Shown here one piece after another: positions 38,750-48,177 of a DNA stretch of 64,000 nucleotides. Numbering within the stretch: the first letter of the stretch is position 1; each line of letters opens with the position of its first letter. The notes under the pieces are model-generated. The model was not told where the DNA came from. It ran no database searches and was given only the letters and a program-made list of their open reading frames with translations. The position numbers were made by a program, and so were the translations under genes. Source of the DNA: Yokenella regensburgei ATCC 49455 (lineage in GTDB: Bacteria; Pseudomonadota; Gammaproteobacteria; Enterobacterales; Enterobacteriaceae); assembly GCF_000735455.1 (NCBI RefSeq), contig NZ_JMPS01000067.1:62001-126000 (forward strand), written 5' to 3'.

Positions 38750-39787
38750 ATGATTGAATTAACGAATATTTCCAAGAAATTTGGCCAGACGTCGGTGCTG
38801 GAAAATCTGAATCTCACGGTGATGCCGTCGTCCCGCACGGTGATCGTCGGGCCTTCCGGTTCGGGTAAGACCACCTTGCTGCGCATCCTCGCCGGGTTTG
38901 AATCACCGGACAGCGGGCAAATCATTCTTAATGGCAGAACGCTGTTTGACGAGCACACCTTTATTCCGGCGCATCAGCGTGGGATCGGCTTTGTGCCGCA
39001 GGAAGGGGGGCTGTTCCCGCATATGAAAGTGGGCGACAACATTGCCTACGGTTTGAAGGGAACAAAACAGGAAAACCAGCGCCGGGTGGCAGAGCTGATG
39101 GATCTGGTCTCCCTGCGTCATGAACTGGCGGGTCACTGGCCGCATGAGATCTCCGGTGGTCAGCAGCAACGCGTGGCGCTGGCCCGCGCGCTGGCGCAAG
39201 AGCCGGCGCTGATGCTGCTGGATGAACCCTTCTCTGCGCTGGATACCGGGCTGCGCGCCGCCACGCGCAAAGCCACGGCAGATTTGCTGGACGAAGCGGG
39301 GGTGGCGTCGATTCTGGTCACCCACGACCAGCAGGAGGCACTCTCCTTTGCCAGCCAGATTGCGGTTATTCGTGAAGGACGTTTTGCCCAGGTTGGCTCG
39401 CCGATGGAGGTTTATTCACAGCCGGTGGATGAAGCCACGGCGCTATTTCTCGGCGATGCGCTGATTTTCCGGGCGCAGGTGAGCGGTGGGGTGGCGAACT
39501 GCGAGCTGGGCACCCTCCCGGTGGATAACCCTGCCGCCCTGGGTGAAAAACGTATCATGCTGCGCCCTGAACAGGTGGTGATTACGCCCTGCAAGCCCGG
39601 CGGCGATCCGACCCAGGCCGTGACCATCACCGATGTCGATTTCACCGGATACCTGTCAACGCTGACACTCGGCTCCCCGGCGTGGCCAGGAGGGTTGCAG
39701 GTGAAAACGGTCAGCCAGCAAAGATGGCAGGTGAATATGGCGGTGGTGCTGAGGGTAGAGGGTTCTGCTTGTGTGTTAGGGAGTTAA
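38750..39787 (+). CDS. Ferric-iron ABC transporter ATPase (FbpC/SfuC-like)
   Basis: The 345-residue protein has a full ABC ATPase domain: Walker A GPSGSGKTT, signature SGGQQQR, Walker B LMLLDEP and switch histidine in THDQQ. The C-terminal extension (about residues 235-345) resembles the regulatory TOBE-type domain of ferric and spermidine importers. It powers the preceding two-part permease. The ATG is one base past the permease stop (TAAG ATG), so translation is likely coupled. Confidence 0.92.
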   Translation: MIELTNISKKFGQTSVLENLNLTVMPSSRTVIVGPSGSGKTTLLRILAGFESPDSGQIILNGRTLFDEHTFIPAHQRGIGFVPQEGGLFPHMKVGDNIAYGLKGTKQENQRRVAELMDLVSLRHELAGHWPHEISGGQQQRVALARALAQEPALMLLDEPFSALDTGLRAATRKATADLLDEAGVASILVTHDQQEALSFASQIAVIREGRFAQVGSPMEVYSQPVDEATALFLGDALIFRAQVSGGVANCELGTLPVDNPAALGEKRIMLRPEQVVITPCKPGGDPTQAVTITDVDFTGYLSTLTLGSPAWPGGLQVKTVSQQRWQVNMAVVLRVEGSACVLGS

Positions 39788-39979
39788 TGACCGGTTACAC
39801 CCGTACGCCAGTGTTTTGTCCGCTTCGTGCCAGGAGGGGACATTACAGATATGGCCGCGCGGTGTCACTTGCGGGGGTTACATGATTTACCTGTAATCAA
39901 GTGCAATAGCAAACGGGCAAATATTCTTGAGGCTGCGGGGAAGTGCAGCCTCAGTGATATGACTGTGGAAAGCGGTTTA

Positions 39980-40486
39980 TTATTTCTTTGCTGCTCGAAT
40001 CAGGCCGTCAAGCCATTCCTGATGACCATTAAGCATTGGGTTCGGGCGGGTATTTGCCAGATCTTTTGCCGGGACTCCGTTCTGTGTTTCCTGCGTTAGG
40101 ATACGGACCCTGTGACCGGAAAGGTCCTCCAGTAGCCACGCATGATGGACATCGAGTCGTTGAGCGGTATCTTTTTCACCGGCCCATCCGTGCCATGCCA
40201 GACGAGCAGGTTTACCTTCAGAAGGTGGAACAAACTCCACAACCTGAGCTTCAACTGGGAAACCAAACGTGCTGAAGTAGAAGCGAACCCCATTTTCCAA
40301 TTCTGGACCTTTGTTGTCATAAAAGCGCACATCGGCGGAATTTTTATAGTATTCCGGCCATAGCAATGGCTGACTCAGTAGCGGCCAGACATCATTGACG
40401 TTCAGACCTGAGATGATCATTTCATTAGAAACAAAGTTATCGGTAAAACCCGGAACAAAGCCTTCTGGCCAGTTAATCGCGTTCAT
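39980..40486 (-). CDS. SRPBCC superfamily protein
   Basis: A 168-residue protein (MNAINWPEGFVPGFTDNFVSNEMIISG...) with the START/Bet v1-like fold pattern: a long N-terminal strand, central beta sheet and the C-terminal helix LNGHQEWLDGLIRAAKK. Such proteins bind hydrophobic ligands; no catalytic role can be assigned. The ATG at 40486 follows GGGAGA. It is separate from the convergent iron operon. Confidence 0.75.
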   Translation of the reverse strand: MNAINWPEGFVPGFTDNFVSNEMIISGLNVNDVWPLLSQPLLWPEYYKNSADVRFYDNKGPELENGVRFYFSTFGFPVEAQVVEFVPPSEGKPARLAWHGWAGEKDTAQRLDVHHAWLLEDLSGHRVRILTQETQNGVPAKDLANTRPNPMLNGHQEWLDGLIRAAKK

Positions 40487-40619
40487 CAATTTCTCCCATT
40501 GCGATAGTGAATTGCACTGCGTGTGCCGTTACGGCAACAACGTGATGGCAGTGATTATTGGCGCAATGGAGTTATAAGACTAATTGTCATTACTTATATT
40601 CTTAATAAGATAAATTATA

Positions 40620-41528
40620 TCAGGGGCCAGGGTGTTGGCTAACTTCTACGCATAAAGCACGAATCCACTGATGACCCGGGTCACGATGGGTTCGTTCATG
40701 CCAGGCCATGCTCTTGGTAAAACCAGGTACTTTCAGGGGCAAAGGGAGAATGATGAGATCGTTGTTAGTCAGGACCATGCGGTGAGGCACAACGGCAATC
40801 ATGTCGGTCAATCGCAATATATCCGGTATCACTTGAAAACTATTAACCGACATGCCCACTCGTCGTGTCAGATTGAGCTGAACCAGTGCTTCATCTGTTA
40901 CACCGGTAAAGTGACCTTCTGTCGACACCAGAATATGTTCCTGCTTGCAGAATTGTTCGAGCGTCATTTCCGAATTCGCTGCCAGAGGATGATGACTTCG
41001 CGCTACGCAGACATACGCTTCTTCATAGAGCGATCTTCCGTGCAGGTCATCGGGGGTTGTTTGCGGAGTAACCAAAGCAAGATCCACTTCGCCCCGAGAC
41101 AACTGCTGATACATTCGCTCATTGTCCACAGGCCGCACGGCAATTTTAATATGCGGCGCACGTTGTTTCAGCGCAGCCATCAACGGAACGACAACGGCCT
41201 TAAGCGCATAGTCCGTTGCGACGATGGTATAAGTCAGTTCCGCCGTCATGGGATCAAATTGCATTGGTTTCAGCAGGATAGCGATATCGGTGAGGATTTG
41301 TTTTACCGGCATAGCAAGTTCGTTGGCCCGCAGAGTGGGGACCATACCGTGACTGGTGCGAACAAAGAGTGGATCGCCAAAATAATCACGCAAGCGGGTA
41401 AGCATACCACTGACGGCAGGCTGCGTCAGGGAGAGCCGCTGTGCAGCCCGAGTCACGCTTCCCTCATCCAGTAACGCATTAAGTGCCTTAAGAAGGTTAA
41501 GGTCGAGGGTTCTGATATCATTTTTCAT
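40620..41528 (-). CDS. LysR-type transcriptional regulator
   Basis: This 302-residue LysR protein starts MKNDIRTLDLNLLKALNALLDEGSVTRAAQRLSLTQPAVSGMLTRL, the HTH arrangement of the NodD/SyrM-like subgroup (PAVS rather than PALS). The effector domain is complete. It is transcribed away from a pair of GTCCGC hairpins. Its target is not obvious: both flanking genes (SRPBCC and MFS) lie on the same strand. Confidence 0.85.
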   Translation of the reverse strand: MKNDIRTLDLNLLKALNALLDEGSVTRAAQRLSLTQPAVSGMLTRLRDYFGDPLFVRTSHGMVPTLRANELAMPVKQILTDIAILLKPMQFDPMTAELTYTIVATDYALKAVVVPLMAALKQRAPHIKIAVRPVDNERMYQQLSRGEVDLALVTPQTTPDDLHGRSLYEEAYVCVARSHHPLAANSEMTLEQFCKQEHILVSTEGHFTGVTDEALVQLNLTRRVGMSVNSFQVIPDILRLTDMIAVVPHRMVLTNNDLIILPLPLKVPGFTKSMAWHERTHRDPGHQWIRALCVEVSQHPGP

Positions 41529-41660
41529 AATGAACTAGCCTGACAGATATTAAAATTTTAATTCAGGCTAAATGCTCGGGAAAAGGTTGTCTAGAAGGTT
41601 TGCGAGTGTTTTCCTTTTGGGGGAACTTCCATTTCTGGATGGTAAGCCTTGTACGGATAA

Positions 41661-41684
41661 GTCCGCTGTTCGCTCACAGCGGAC
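41661..41684. repeat. Perfect GTCCGCT hairpin (repeat family copy)
   Basis: GTCCGCTGT tcgctc ACAGCGGAC is a perfect 9-bp inverted repeat with a 6-base loop. It belongs to the motif family scattered through the window's spacers (also near 15487, 20600, 20777, 33371, 34305, 39818 and 41707). Confidence 0.75.
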
Positions 41685-41706
41685 ATCCTACTTCTGAATC
41701 TGCTCT

Positions 41707-41730
41707 GTCCGCTCCGTATCAGGAGCGGAC
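41707..41730. repeat. Perfect GTCCGCTCC hairpin (second copy)
   Basis: GTCCGCTCC gtatca GGAGCGGAC is a perfect 9-bp inverted repeat with a 6-base loop, 22 bases after the preceding copy and just downstream of the MFS gene stop. It may serve as that gene's transcription end as well. Confidence 0.75.
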
Positions 41731-41736
41731 GTTATG

Positions 41737-42945
41737 CTAATCGATGATCAGATGCTTCGGCTGGATCTTACGCTTAGCCAGTTTCTTTTGCAGAATGATA
41801 ACGATAATGGGGAACCCTGATGCGGAAATTGCGCATACCGCCAGCAACGTGTTCATATTTTGTGGTGCAATGACATGTCCAGGTAACAGGAAAGCGGACA
41901 GGAAAAATGCAACCGTTGTAACCAGATACATGATGGATGTCTGTAGTGAAGAGAATCCCGCTCGGTGCCTGTCATCAGGAAACTGAATGGTCACCGCCGA
42001 AGAGGACACCAGACGACTGTATGATGCAGCAAGAAAAACAGTAATAAATAGCCCCGCATGCGGATAGCCCAGAATGGGGATTAACAAACTCAGTATAAAG
42101 ACGATGGTTGACCCGGTAGCCAGAGTCAAAGCAGAGCAACGGGAAGTTAACGCGCCTGTCATTTTTGTAGATAGGTACCCCGTCACGCCCCCGGCGAAAA
42201 ACAGCCAGGGCAACAGCTCTTGAGACGCGCCCAGCAGCTGGGTCATTAATGGTACCAGAACAGGAATGACCAGCATCGGGCTAAACTGCACCAGCGCATT
42301 ACCGGAAGCGAACAGCAACGTATCAACGTCGAGAGGCAGTGCGTGGGGGGTATCGAAAGAGACCGGGTCCTGAGGGATGATGGAAACAATCAGTGGCAAT
42401 GCCAAAAGGCACAGGGTACTGATTAACCACAAAGCGACATGCCAGCCGTAATGAGCACACAAAAATAATATCGTGGGCATGCCGACAATACTTACCATCG
42501 AAAATGATGCAATGATCGTCGCCAGCATTCTTCCGCGCAGGTTAGCCGGTGCGTGGTTTATTAATATACTGATACCCACCCCCATTGTTGTGCCTCCGAC
42601 TAATCCCGCACAGAATCGTAGCGTAAGCAGAAGGCTAAAGCTGGAAGTGAATGTCGTCAAAAGCGTCAGCAGGCCGAGTAGTGCCATATTGGCGATTAGA
42701 AAACGTTTCTTGTTGAAACGAGAAATCCAGTAAAAGGCGATAATTCCCGACAGGACTGCCCCGGAGGTGTACATGCCGGATACGTAGCCTGAGTATGATA
42801 CGGGAACGGCGAAGTCTGCTGCCATAAAAGCAAAAATAGGGTTGAACATCATATATTCCAGTGCATTGGTGAACTGGATAAAAGCCATGACAACGGCTAT
42901 CCGGATGAGGACTTTAGGGTTAAACGTGGTTGTGACCAGTGGCAT
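41737..42945 (-). CDS. Major facilitator superfamily transporter
   Basis: This 402-residue protein has about 12 hydrophobic helices and an MFS A-type motif region (SRFNKKRFLI after helix 2), with GLVGGTTMGVGISILINHAPANLRGRM in the fourth and fifth helices. It resembles arabinose-efflux/DHA-type permeases, so drug or metabolite export is likely, but the substrate is unknown. The start at 42945 was chosen over a TTG-type upstream frame. A divergent LysR gene starts 103 bases away and probably regulates it. Confidence 0.82.
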   Translation of the reverse strand: MPLVTTTFNPKVLIRIAVVMAFIQFTNALEYMMFNPIFAFMAADFAVPVSYSGYVSGMYTSGAVLSGIIAFYWISRFNKKRFLIANMALLGLLTLLTTFTSSFSLLLTLRFCAGLVGGTTMGVGISILINHAPANLRGRMLATIIASFSMVSIVGMPTILFLCAHYGWHVALWLISTLCLLALPLIVSIIPQDPVSFDTPHALPLDVDTLLFASGNALVQFSPMLVIPVLVPLMTQLLGASQELLPWLFFAGGVTGYLSTKMTGALTSRCSALTLATGSTIVFILSLLIPILGYPHAGLFITVFLAASYSRLVSSSAVTIQFPDDRHRAGFSSLQTSIMYLVTTVAFFLSAFLLPGHVIAPQNMNTLLAVCAISASGFPIIVIILQKKLAKRKIQPKHLIID

Positions 42946-43048
42946 AGCAAGCAACCTGTGGATGAAAGATATCCGAGTTTAACCGCTATCAATGCTGTTC
43001 ATTAGATGGTAAAAATGGCACTTATTATTATCATTTATGGGATAGTTA

Positions 43049-43966
43049 ATGCGACCGGCACTTGATTTTAATACCCTGAAAGTGTTCATTGCTGTGGTTG
43101 AAAGAGAAAGTTTTGTGGGGGCATCGAAAGTCCTTGAAATGCCGACATCAAACGTGAGTCGTTGTATTGCTCAGTTAGAAGACAAACTGAACCTTCAGCT
43201 TATAGAGCGCAGTACCCGACATATGAAACTCACCCAGGCGGGACACCTGCTCTATACCCGGGCGAAGCCATTACTGGAGGCGCTTGAGCAGACTGAAACA
43301 GAATTAACGCTGCGGCAAATGCAGCTCAAGGGCCCATTGCGTCTTTGTATTCCCAGTGAAATAGGTCCTGCATTGCTGGGTTCTGTTTTCGCCGATTTCG
43401 CCTGTCAGTACCCGGATCTGGAAATAAGCTGCGTCACAAATTTGTCTGGTTTTGAATCCCTGAGAGATGATCTGGATTTAGCTATTATTGTTAGTCGTGG
43501 TCAAATGGATGACAGTGACTACATAGCCCGCCATCTGGTGACTATCCCTTGTACCATCGTTGCAGCCCCCTCCGTGATTCAGCGCTATGGCATCCCTTCT
43601 CGTATACAGCAATTTGAGGAATTACCCTGTATTACAACGGTCAGTGCACTTAAAGGTGCCCCCTGGCAGTTTGTGAATAAAAAAGGGGGATTCGAGACGA
43701 TTAAGGTTAAAGGGCATTATCGGGTCAACAGCGGAGAGATGGCGGGGCGAGCGGCGGTAGCAGGAGTCGGTTTTGCCATTCTATCTAAACAAGCCTGCCA
43801 GCCTTACATTAACGATGGAAGGTTGATGGAGGTTGAGTTTGAGCAATCGCCAGCCCCCTTGCAATTGTTTGCCCTTTATTCTAATCGGCGTTATTTGCCC
43901 GCTAAAACACGAGCGCTGATTGATTTCATCCAGCAGACATTGAGCAATACATCGTTAGCCACATAA
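43049..43966 (+). CDS. LysR-type transcriptional regulator
   Basis: The 305-residue protein starts MRPALDFNTLKVFIAVVERESFVGASKVLEMPTSNVSRCIAQLE, a LysR helix-turn-helix with the TSNVSR recognition helix seen in the DsdC/TtdR-AaeR-like subgroup. The co-inducer domain is full length. Divergence from the MFS carrier gene suggests that carrier is the target. Confidence 0.85.
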   Translation: MRPALDFNTLKVFIAVVERESFVGASKVLEMPTSNVSRCIAQLEDKLNLQLIERSTRHMKLTQAGHLLYTRAKPLLEALEQTETELTLRQMQLKGPLRLCIPSEIGPALLGSVFADFACQYPDLEISCVTNLSGFESLRDDLDLAIIVSRGQMDDSDYIARHLVTIPCTIVAAPSVIQRYGIPSRIQQFEELPCITTVSALKGAPWQFVNKKGGFETIKVKGHYRVNSGEMAGRAAVAGVGFAILSKQACQPYINDGRLMEVEFEQSPAPLQLFALYSNRRYLPAKTRALIDFIQQTLSNTSLAT

Positions 43967-44078
43967 GGCGGCATGGAATGGCCACAGAGAAGGGCGCCAT
44001 AAGAAATAGATATTAGACAAAGAAATTGACGCTTGTTTTTATGTTAACCATAGCCCGCCAATTTCTCTGAGAACTCTC

Positions 44079-44561
44079 ATGTTTATAATTAAAATCGACG
44101 ATCTCTCGCATCCGGCAGTGCAGGCGTTAGTGGCCTATCATATTTCCGGCATGCTGGAACAGTCTCCGCCAGAAAGCAGTCATGCGCTGGATGTTCAAAA
44201 ACTGCGCGATCCGGCAGTGATATTCTGGTCAGCATGGGAAGGTGAACAGCTCGCGGGAATTGGTGCACTGAAGATGCTTGACGATCGGCACGGTGAGCTG
44301 AAATCAATGCGTACTGCGCCAGATTTTTTACGTCGCGGTGTCGCAAATCAGTTTTTATTGCATATCATGCAGGTTGCGCATGCAAACGGCCTGCAGCGTC
44401 TGAGTTTAGAAACGGGGACACAGCCAGGGTTTGCTGCCTGCCATCAACTTTATCTCAAGCACGGTTTCGTTGACTGCGAGCCGTTTGCCGATTATCAGCC
44501 CGATCCAAACAGCCGTTTTATGACCCTGGTTTTACGTAATCCAGCCCCGAAATCCTGTTGA
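44079..44561 (+). CDS. GNAT N-acetyltransferase with possibly exchanged 3' end
   Basis: This 160-residue acetyltransferase has GNAT motif A at LKSMRTAPDFLRRGVANQFLLHIMQVA and the C-terminal CHQLYLKHGFVDCEPF. The product is close to YsnE/PhnO-like enzymes of unknown substrate. Its last codons read SRFMTLVLRNPAPKSC. The FMTLVLR stretch recurs at DNA level (22 identical bases) at 53967-53988 beside tRNA-Asn, where a different ending follows. The gene may mark the left edge of an inserted block. Confidence 0.85.
   Translation: MFIIKIDDLSHPAVQALVAYHISGMLEQSPPESSHALDVQKLRDPAVIFWSAWEGEQLAGIGALKMLDDRHGELKSMRTAPDFLRRGVANQFLLHIMQVAHANGLQRLSLETGTQPGFAACHQLYLKHGFVDCEPFADYQPDPNSRFMTLVLRNPAPKSC
44516..44537 (+). 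repeat. Left copy of a 22-bp direct repeat (GNAT 3' end)
   Basis: These 22 bases, encoding FMTLVLR in the acetyltransferase, are identical to 53967-53988. The two copies bracket the focA-glpTQ-ubiDX block of about 9.4 kb. Confidence 0.75.
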
Positions 44562-44610
44562 GCAGTAACTTGCTATGTATCATTTTTGAGTGTCCTTCAG
44601 CGACCATTCC

Positions 44611-44790
44611 TCTGTATTTTATATCACCGTGACAATCGGTTCTGGAGCTGCCGACTCTTTGACCAGACGGTCTGGAGGCCTGTGCTTTACTTTCGATCTC
44701 ATTCCGATTGTTGTTTGTGGGGGGACGTTTTTACTTCGACAGTTATGACGATCATGGAAAAAGCCAGAGGCTTGATGAGCTGGTGAAAGT
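44611..44790 (+). pseudogene. Degraded partial copy of a focA-like gene
   Basis: About 180 bases align with codons of the intact focA-like gene around 45080-45260. Shared blocks include GTATTTTATATCACCGTGAC, GGCCTGTGCTTTAC and TTTTTACTTCGACAGTTATG. Translation follows FocA (VFYITVTxGxxxxDSLT, GGLCFT) until a two-base deletion near 44724 shifts frame to a stop at the former MTI codon. No start codon or 3' part survives. It is a decayed paralogue just upstream of the intact gene, from tandem duplication or successive insertions. Confidence 0.8.
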
Positions 44791-44935
44791 TATAGCTTTC
44801 TGTGCAGGTAAACCGTGTTCTATATCTAAATTGGCGCCTGAAACTATATCAATTTATGGGGCAGGGCCACTCTGGCACGCATTATGCTTATATTTAAGCA
44901 ACTATGTATAGTTTAATGCTATCCAGGAGCCTTCT

Positions 44936-45787
44936 ATGAAAAATGACATTTCTTTTGATTTGCGAATGCCTGTCGAAATGGCAAAAGTTGCAGAACAGGC
45001 CGGGGTCTATAAAGTTTCGAAAAAGAAAGGCATTACCTTCTTTTTGGCGGTAACTGCAGGAGTGTTTATTGCAATCGCTTTTGTATTTTATATCACCGTG
45101 ACCACTGGTGCTGGCCCGACGGACTCGCTGACCAAACTGGCTGGTGGCCTGTGCTTTACACTCGGTCTCATTCTGGTCGTTGTATGTGGGGCTGATCTTT
45201 TTACTTCGACAGTTATGACGATCATGGCAAAGGCCAGCGGCTTAATAAGCTGGCGACAATTAATCATCAACTGGACTATCGTGTATTTTGGTAATCTTGT
45301 AGGAGCGCTTTTTTTTGTATTACTCATCTGGTTTTCTGGACAAATAATGAGTAGCAACGGCTTGTGGGGGCTTAACGTTCTGCAAACTGCCGATCATAAA
45401 ATGCATCATACGTTTGTTGAAGCTGTTTGCCTGGGTACGTTATGCAATTTAATGGTCTGTCTTGCCATCTGGATGAGTTACTCAGGTCATACGCTAACTG
45501 ACAAAATCATTGCGATGCTGCTACCTATAGGGATGTTCGTTGCCAGTGGTTTTGAGCACAGTATCGCAAATATGTTTATTATACCCTTAGGAGTTATGAT
45601 ACGTAACTTTGCGCCTGCTGCGTTCTGGAACATGACGCAGACTACAGCAAATAATTTTCCGGCGCTGACGGTACAAAATTTCATTACAGATAATCTCATT
45701 CCGGTAACGATTGGTAATATTATTGGCGGCGGAATTCTGGTCAGTATTACTTACTGGATAATCTATTTACGGGAGCAAAAACACTGA
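44936..45787 (+). CDS. FocA-like formate/nitrite channel
   Basis: The 283-residue inner-membrane protein has six transmembrane helices and the FNT-family signature residues, including GFEHSIANMF with the central pore histidine. N-terminal MPVEMAKVAEQAGVYKVSKKK is the FocA-type cytoplasmic helix. FocA moves formate (and related monocarboxylates) in or out during fermentation. No pflB follows, unlike in the core focA-pflB operon, so this is an accessory copy. A damaged copy lies directly upstream, and the ribosome-binding site is AGGAG. Confidence 0.88.
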   Translation: MKNDISFDLRMPVEMAKVAEQAGVYKVSKKKGITFFLAVTAGVFIAIAFVFYITVTTGAGPTDSLTKLAGGLCFTLGLILVVVCGADLFTSTVMTIMAKASGLISWRQLIINWTIVYFGNLVGALFFVLLIWFSGQIMSSNGLWGLNVLQTADHKMHHTFVEAVCLGTLCNLMVCLAIWMSYSGHTLTDKIIAMLLPIGMFVASGFEHSIANMFIIPLGVMIRNFAPAAFWNMTQTTANNFPALTVQNFITDNLIPVTIGNIIGGGILVSITYWIIYLREQKH

Positions 45788-45813
45788 AATTTTTCACATC
45801 TAACCATCAGTGG

Positions 45814-45843
45814 TGCAGCACGGCGCCAGGAGGCCGTGCTGCA
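45814..45843. terminator. Strong hairpin after the focA-like gene
   Basis: A perfect 11-bp inverted repeat with an 8-base loop lies 27 bases past the focA stop. There is no T run, so it may be a processing or factor-dependent end rather than an intrinsic terminator. Confidence 0.5.
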
Positions 45844-45900
45844 GGCCCTCACTAATGCCGAGACCCTTATTTACGCCGTGGCATTAGCCGTCGTTCCTCA

Positions 45901-46266
45901 GCTTTCATCCATTCGTTCTTGCCTATAGTACTGTATATATATTGCCCCTGACCACGCCCGTCATGCCGGCCAACTATTTCATAATCATTTTTTTAAGTGA
46001 AGCGACTACTTGTTCTGCAGCCTGGTCCTCGACATCAACTTTCTACGTTTCCAGTAAGTTATACAACTTTGGCCGAGAAAGTGCTCGAGGTATAATATCA
46101 ACTTTGCAAATGCCACAAGATATATCTTTTAAATTTCGAGTCATTATCCCTACGAAACATCACGGGATGTCCCTGTTGTCGCATAACCTGAGACTACTTA
46201 AAAAACGGGCTTTGTATATGATATTCTCATTCATTGGCAGGATGAGCATATCGGAAGCGGTATAAA
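45901..46266 (-). pseudogene. Possible decayed gene, unidentified
   Basis: On the minus strand, segments such as KDISCGICKVDIIPRALSRPKLYNLLET, VEDQAAEQVVASLKK and GRHDGRGQGQYIYSTIGKNEWMKAEERR look protein-like but sit in shifted frames split by stops. I cannot name the family. Chance coding-like composition is possible. Confidence 0.3.
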
Positions 46267-46507
46267 TCCGAATGGCACGACCAGACCAGGTATTTACACC
46301 ACTTACTGTCGAGAGAAATTATTTCACTTTCGGTATTACATTCTGTATTACTCTGAAAATAGTGCATACATTAAAATATGGAAATTCAGGGTCAGGGTGT
46401 TGACGTCTGGTTGTTCATTAAGCAATTGATTTTATTGATTTAATATAACTAACTTTAAGTGTGCTTTGAATCATTATTGATAATTAATTCAGGAGTTAAT
46501 AACGTAA

Positions 46508-46523
46508 TGTGAAAGTGGTCACA
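46508..46523 (+). promoter_or_regulatory. CRP-cAMP binding site upstream of the glpT-like gene
   Basis: TGTGA-AAGTGG-TCACA is a perfect match to the two conserved halves of the CRP site, about 250 bases before the transporter start. This fits catabolite control of glycerophosphodiester use. The distance suggests either a long leader or an upstream promoter. Confidence 0.65.
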
Positions 46524-46775
46524 ATATAGCACGTATTGCATGCTATAAGGTCTGCTTGTAGTATTAAGTCTCGACTTTAGTCTGTGCTGGGTGAATATTT
46601 GCCACCTGAGTGGCTTCTGCCTGTTGATATTAATGAATGACTATTTCTAGTCATGGGTTATACGGTCCGGAGACCTGCTGGAATAATTTTCCTAAGCACG
46701 GGGTATTATTGCAAGGCTATGGTGTCAGTTGAGGGATATTAGAGGAGTTAGTGATTTTATAATGGAGTGTCAATT

Positions 46776-48155
46776 ATGTGGAAATTATTTGAACCACCCA
46801 GGCATAAAGAAAAAATCTCCGATAAGAAAATTGATAGCGAATACAAAAAAATGCGCTTTCAATTATTTATCGGTATATTTCTTGGTTATGCTGGTTATTA
46901 TTTTGTACGGAATAATTTTGCGTTGGCTGAACCACATCTTATTCGGCAGGGATTTTCTCATGCCGATGTGGGAATTGCATTATCTGCAGTTGGGATCGCA
47001 TACGGACTGTCGAAATTTTTTATGGGTAACATTTCTGACCGAGCCAATGCCAGAATATTCCTCCCATTTGGTTTGCTGTTGTCTGGTCTTGTCATGTTAT
47101 TCATGGGGTTTGTCCCATGGGCTATGTCAAGTGTTACAGTGATGTTCATTTTGCTGTTTATTAATGGCTGGTTGCAGGGAATGGGATGGCCACCTTGTGG
47201 ACGAGTTATGGTTCACTGGTGGACGAAGAAAGAGCGAGGGCGAATTGTAGCTGTGTGGAACTGCGCACATAATGTTGGTGGTGCCGTTCCTTCCCTGCTA
47301 TTTATTTTGGGAATGTGGTGGTTAAAAGATTGGCGATCTGCTATCTACCTTCCTGCATTTGCAGCCATTGTGCTGTCAGTTATTGCTTTCATACTGGTGC
47401 GTGATACTCCACAGTCCTGTGGACTACCTTCGGTAGAGGAATGGAAAAACGAATACCCTGAAGATTACGATGCTAAAAGAGATGAGGAAGAATTCAGTGC
47501 CAGAGATATCTTCGTTACTTATGTTCTGAAAAACAAAGCATTATGGTTGATTGCATTTGCAAATATTTTCGTTTATCTGATGCGATATGGGATACTAAAC
47601 TGGTCCCCCGCATACTTACAGGAAGTTAAGCATTTCACAGTAACACAGTCGTCTCTGGCCTATGCTTATTTTGAATACGCAGGTATCCCCGGCACTATAA
47701 TTTGTGGCTGGGTATCAGATAAAATCTTTAAAACAAATAGAGGAGCTGCTGGTGTAGTATTTATGATTTTAGTCCTTATCTGCACGATTATTTATTGGAT
47801 TAACCCCCCGGGCCACTATGGTATAGATGTTGCGTGTATTACAGCAGAAGGGTTCCTAATTTATGGGCCTGTAATGCTGATTGGTTTACATGCGTTAGAG
47901 CTTGTTCCTAAAAAAGCTGCTGGTACTGCGGCAGGATTTACTGGGCTATTCGGTTATTTAGGTGGTTCTACTGCTGCGAACGCTATCGTAGGTATAATGG
48001 TCGATCATTTTGGCTGGAATGGTGGTTTTTTAACAATGATAATAGGTTGTATCATTGCAATTATTCTACTTGCGTGGACCATGTTGATTGAGAAAAAACA
48101 TCATCTAGAAATCCAGAAGAAAGAAACCGAATTGTTAGCACCAAGGGGAATTTAA
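46776..48155 (+). CDS. GlpT-like glycerol-3-phosphate:phosphate antiporter
   Basis: This 459-residue MFS protein follows E. coli GlpT throughout: [17 protein letters not shown] with the first substrate arginine, [13 protein letters not shown] with the histidine, [10 protein letters not shown] with the second arginine, and [25 protein letters not shown]. It imports glycerol 3-phosphate in exchange for phosphate. The ATG at 46776 lies 8 bases after GGAG; an in-frame GTG is 3 codons earlier. The DNA is much more AT-rich than core genes, which indicates an acquired copy. The glpQ-like gene follows by 22 bases. Confidence 0.9.
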   Translation: MWKLFEPPRHKEKISDKKIDSEYKKMRFQLFIGIFLGYAGYYFVRNNFALAEPHLIRQGFSHADVGIALSAVGIAYGLSKFFMGNISDRANARIFLPFGLLLSGLVMLFMGFVPWAMSSVTVMFILLFINGWLQGMGWPPCGRVMVHWWTKKERGRIVAVWNCAHNVGGAVPSLLFILGMWWLKDWRSAIYLPAFAAIVLSVIAFILVRDTPQSCGLPSVEEWKNEYPEDYDAKRDEEEFSARDIFVTYVLKNKALWLIAFANIFVYLMRYGILNWSPAYLQEVKHFTVTQSSLAYAYFEYAGIPGTIICGWVSDKIFKTNRGAAGVVFMILVLICTIIYWINPPGHYGIDVACITAEGFLIYGPVMLIGLHALELVPKKAAGTAAGFTGLFGYLGGSTAANAIVGIMVDHFGWNGGFLTMIIGCIIAIILLAWTMLIEKKHHLEIQKKETELLAPRGI

Positions 48156-48177
48156 TAAAGCATAAGGTATAATATTT

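Larger units (their letters stand above)
45788..46775. other. Long spacer with hairpin, coding remnant and CRP site
   Basis: No intact gene is seen in these 988 bases. An 11-bp perfect stem (TGCAGCACGGC/GCCGTGCTGCA, 45814-45843) follows focA as a possible terminator. The 45.90-46.27 kb part has minus-strand coding-like fragments broken by stops. The right part is AT-rich promoter DNA for the glpT-like gene, with a perfect CRP half-site pair at 46508-46523. Confidence 0.55.
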
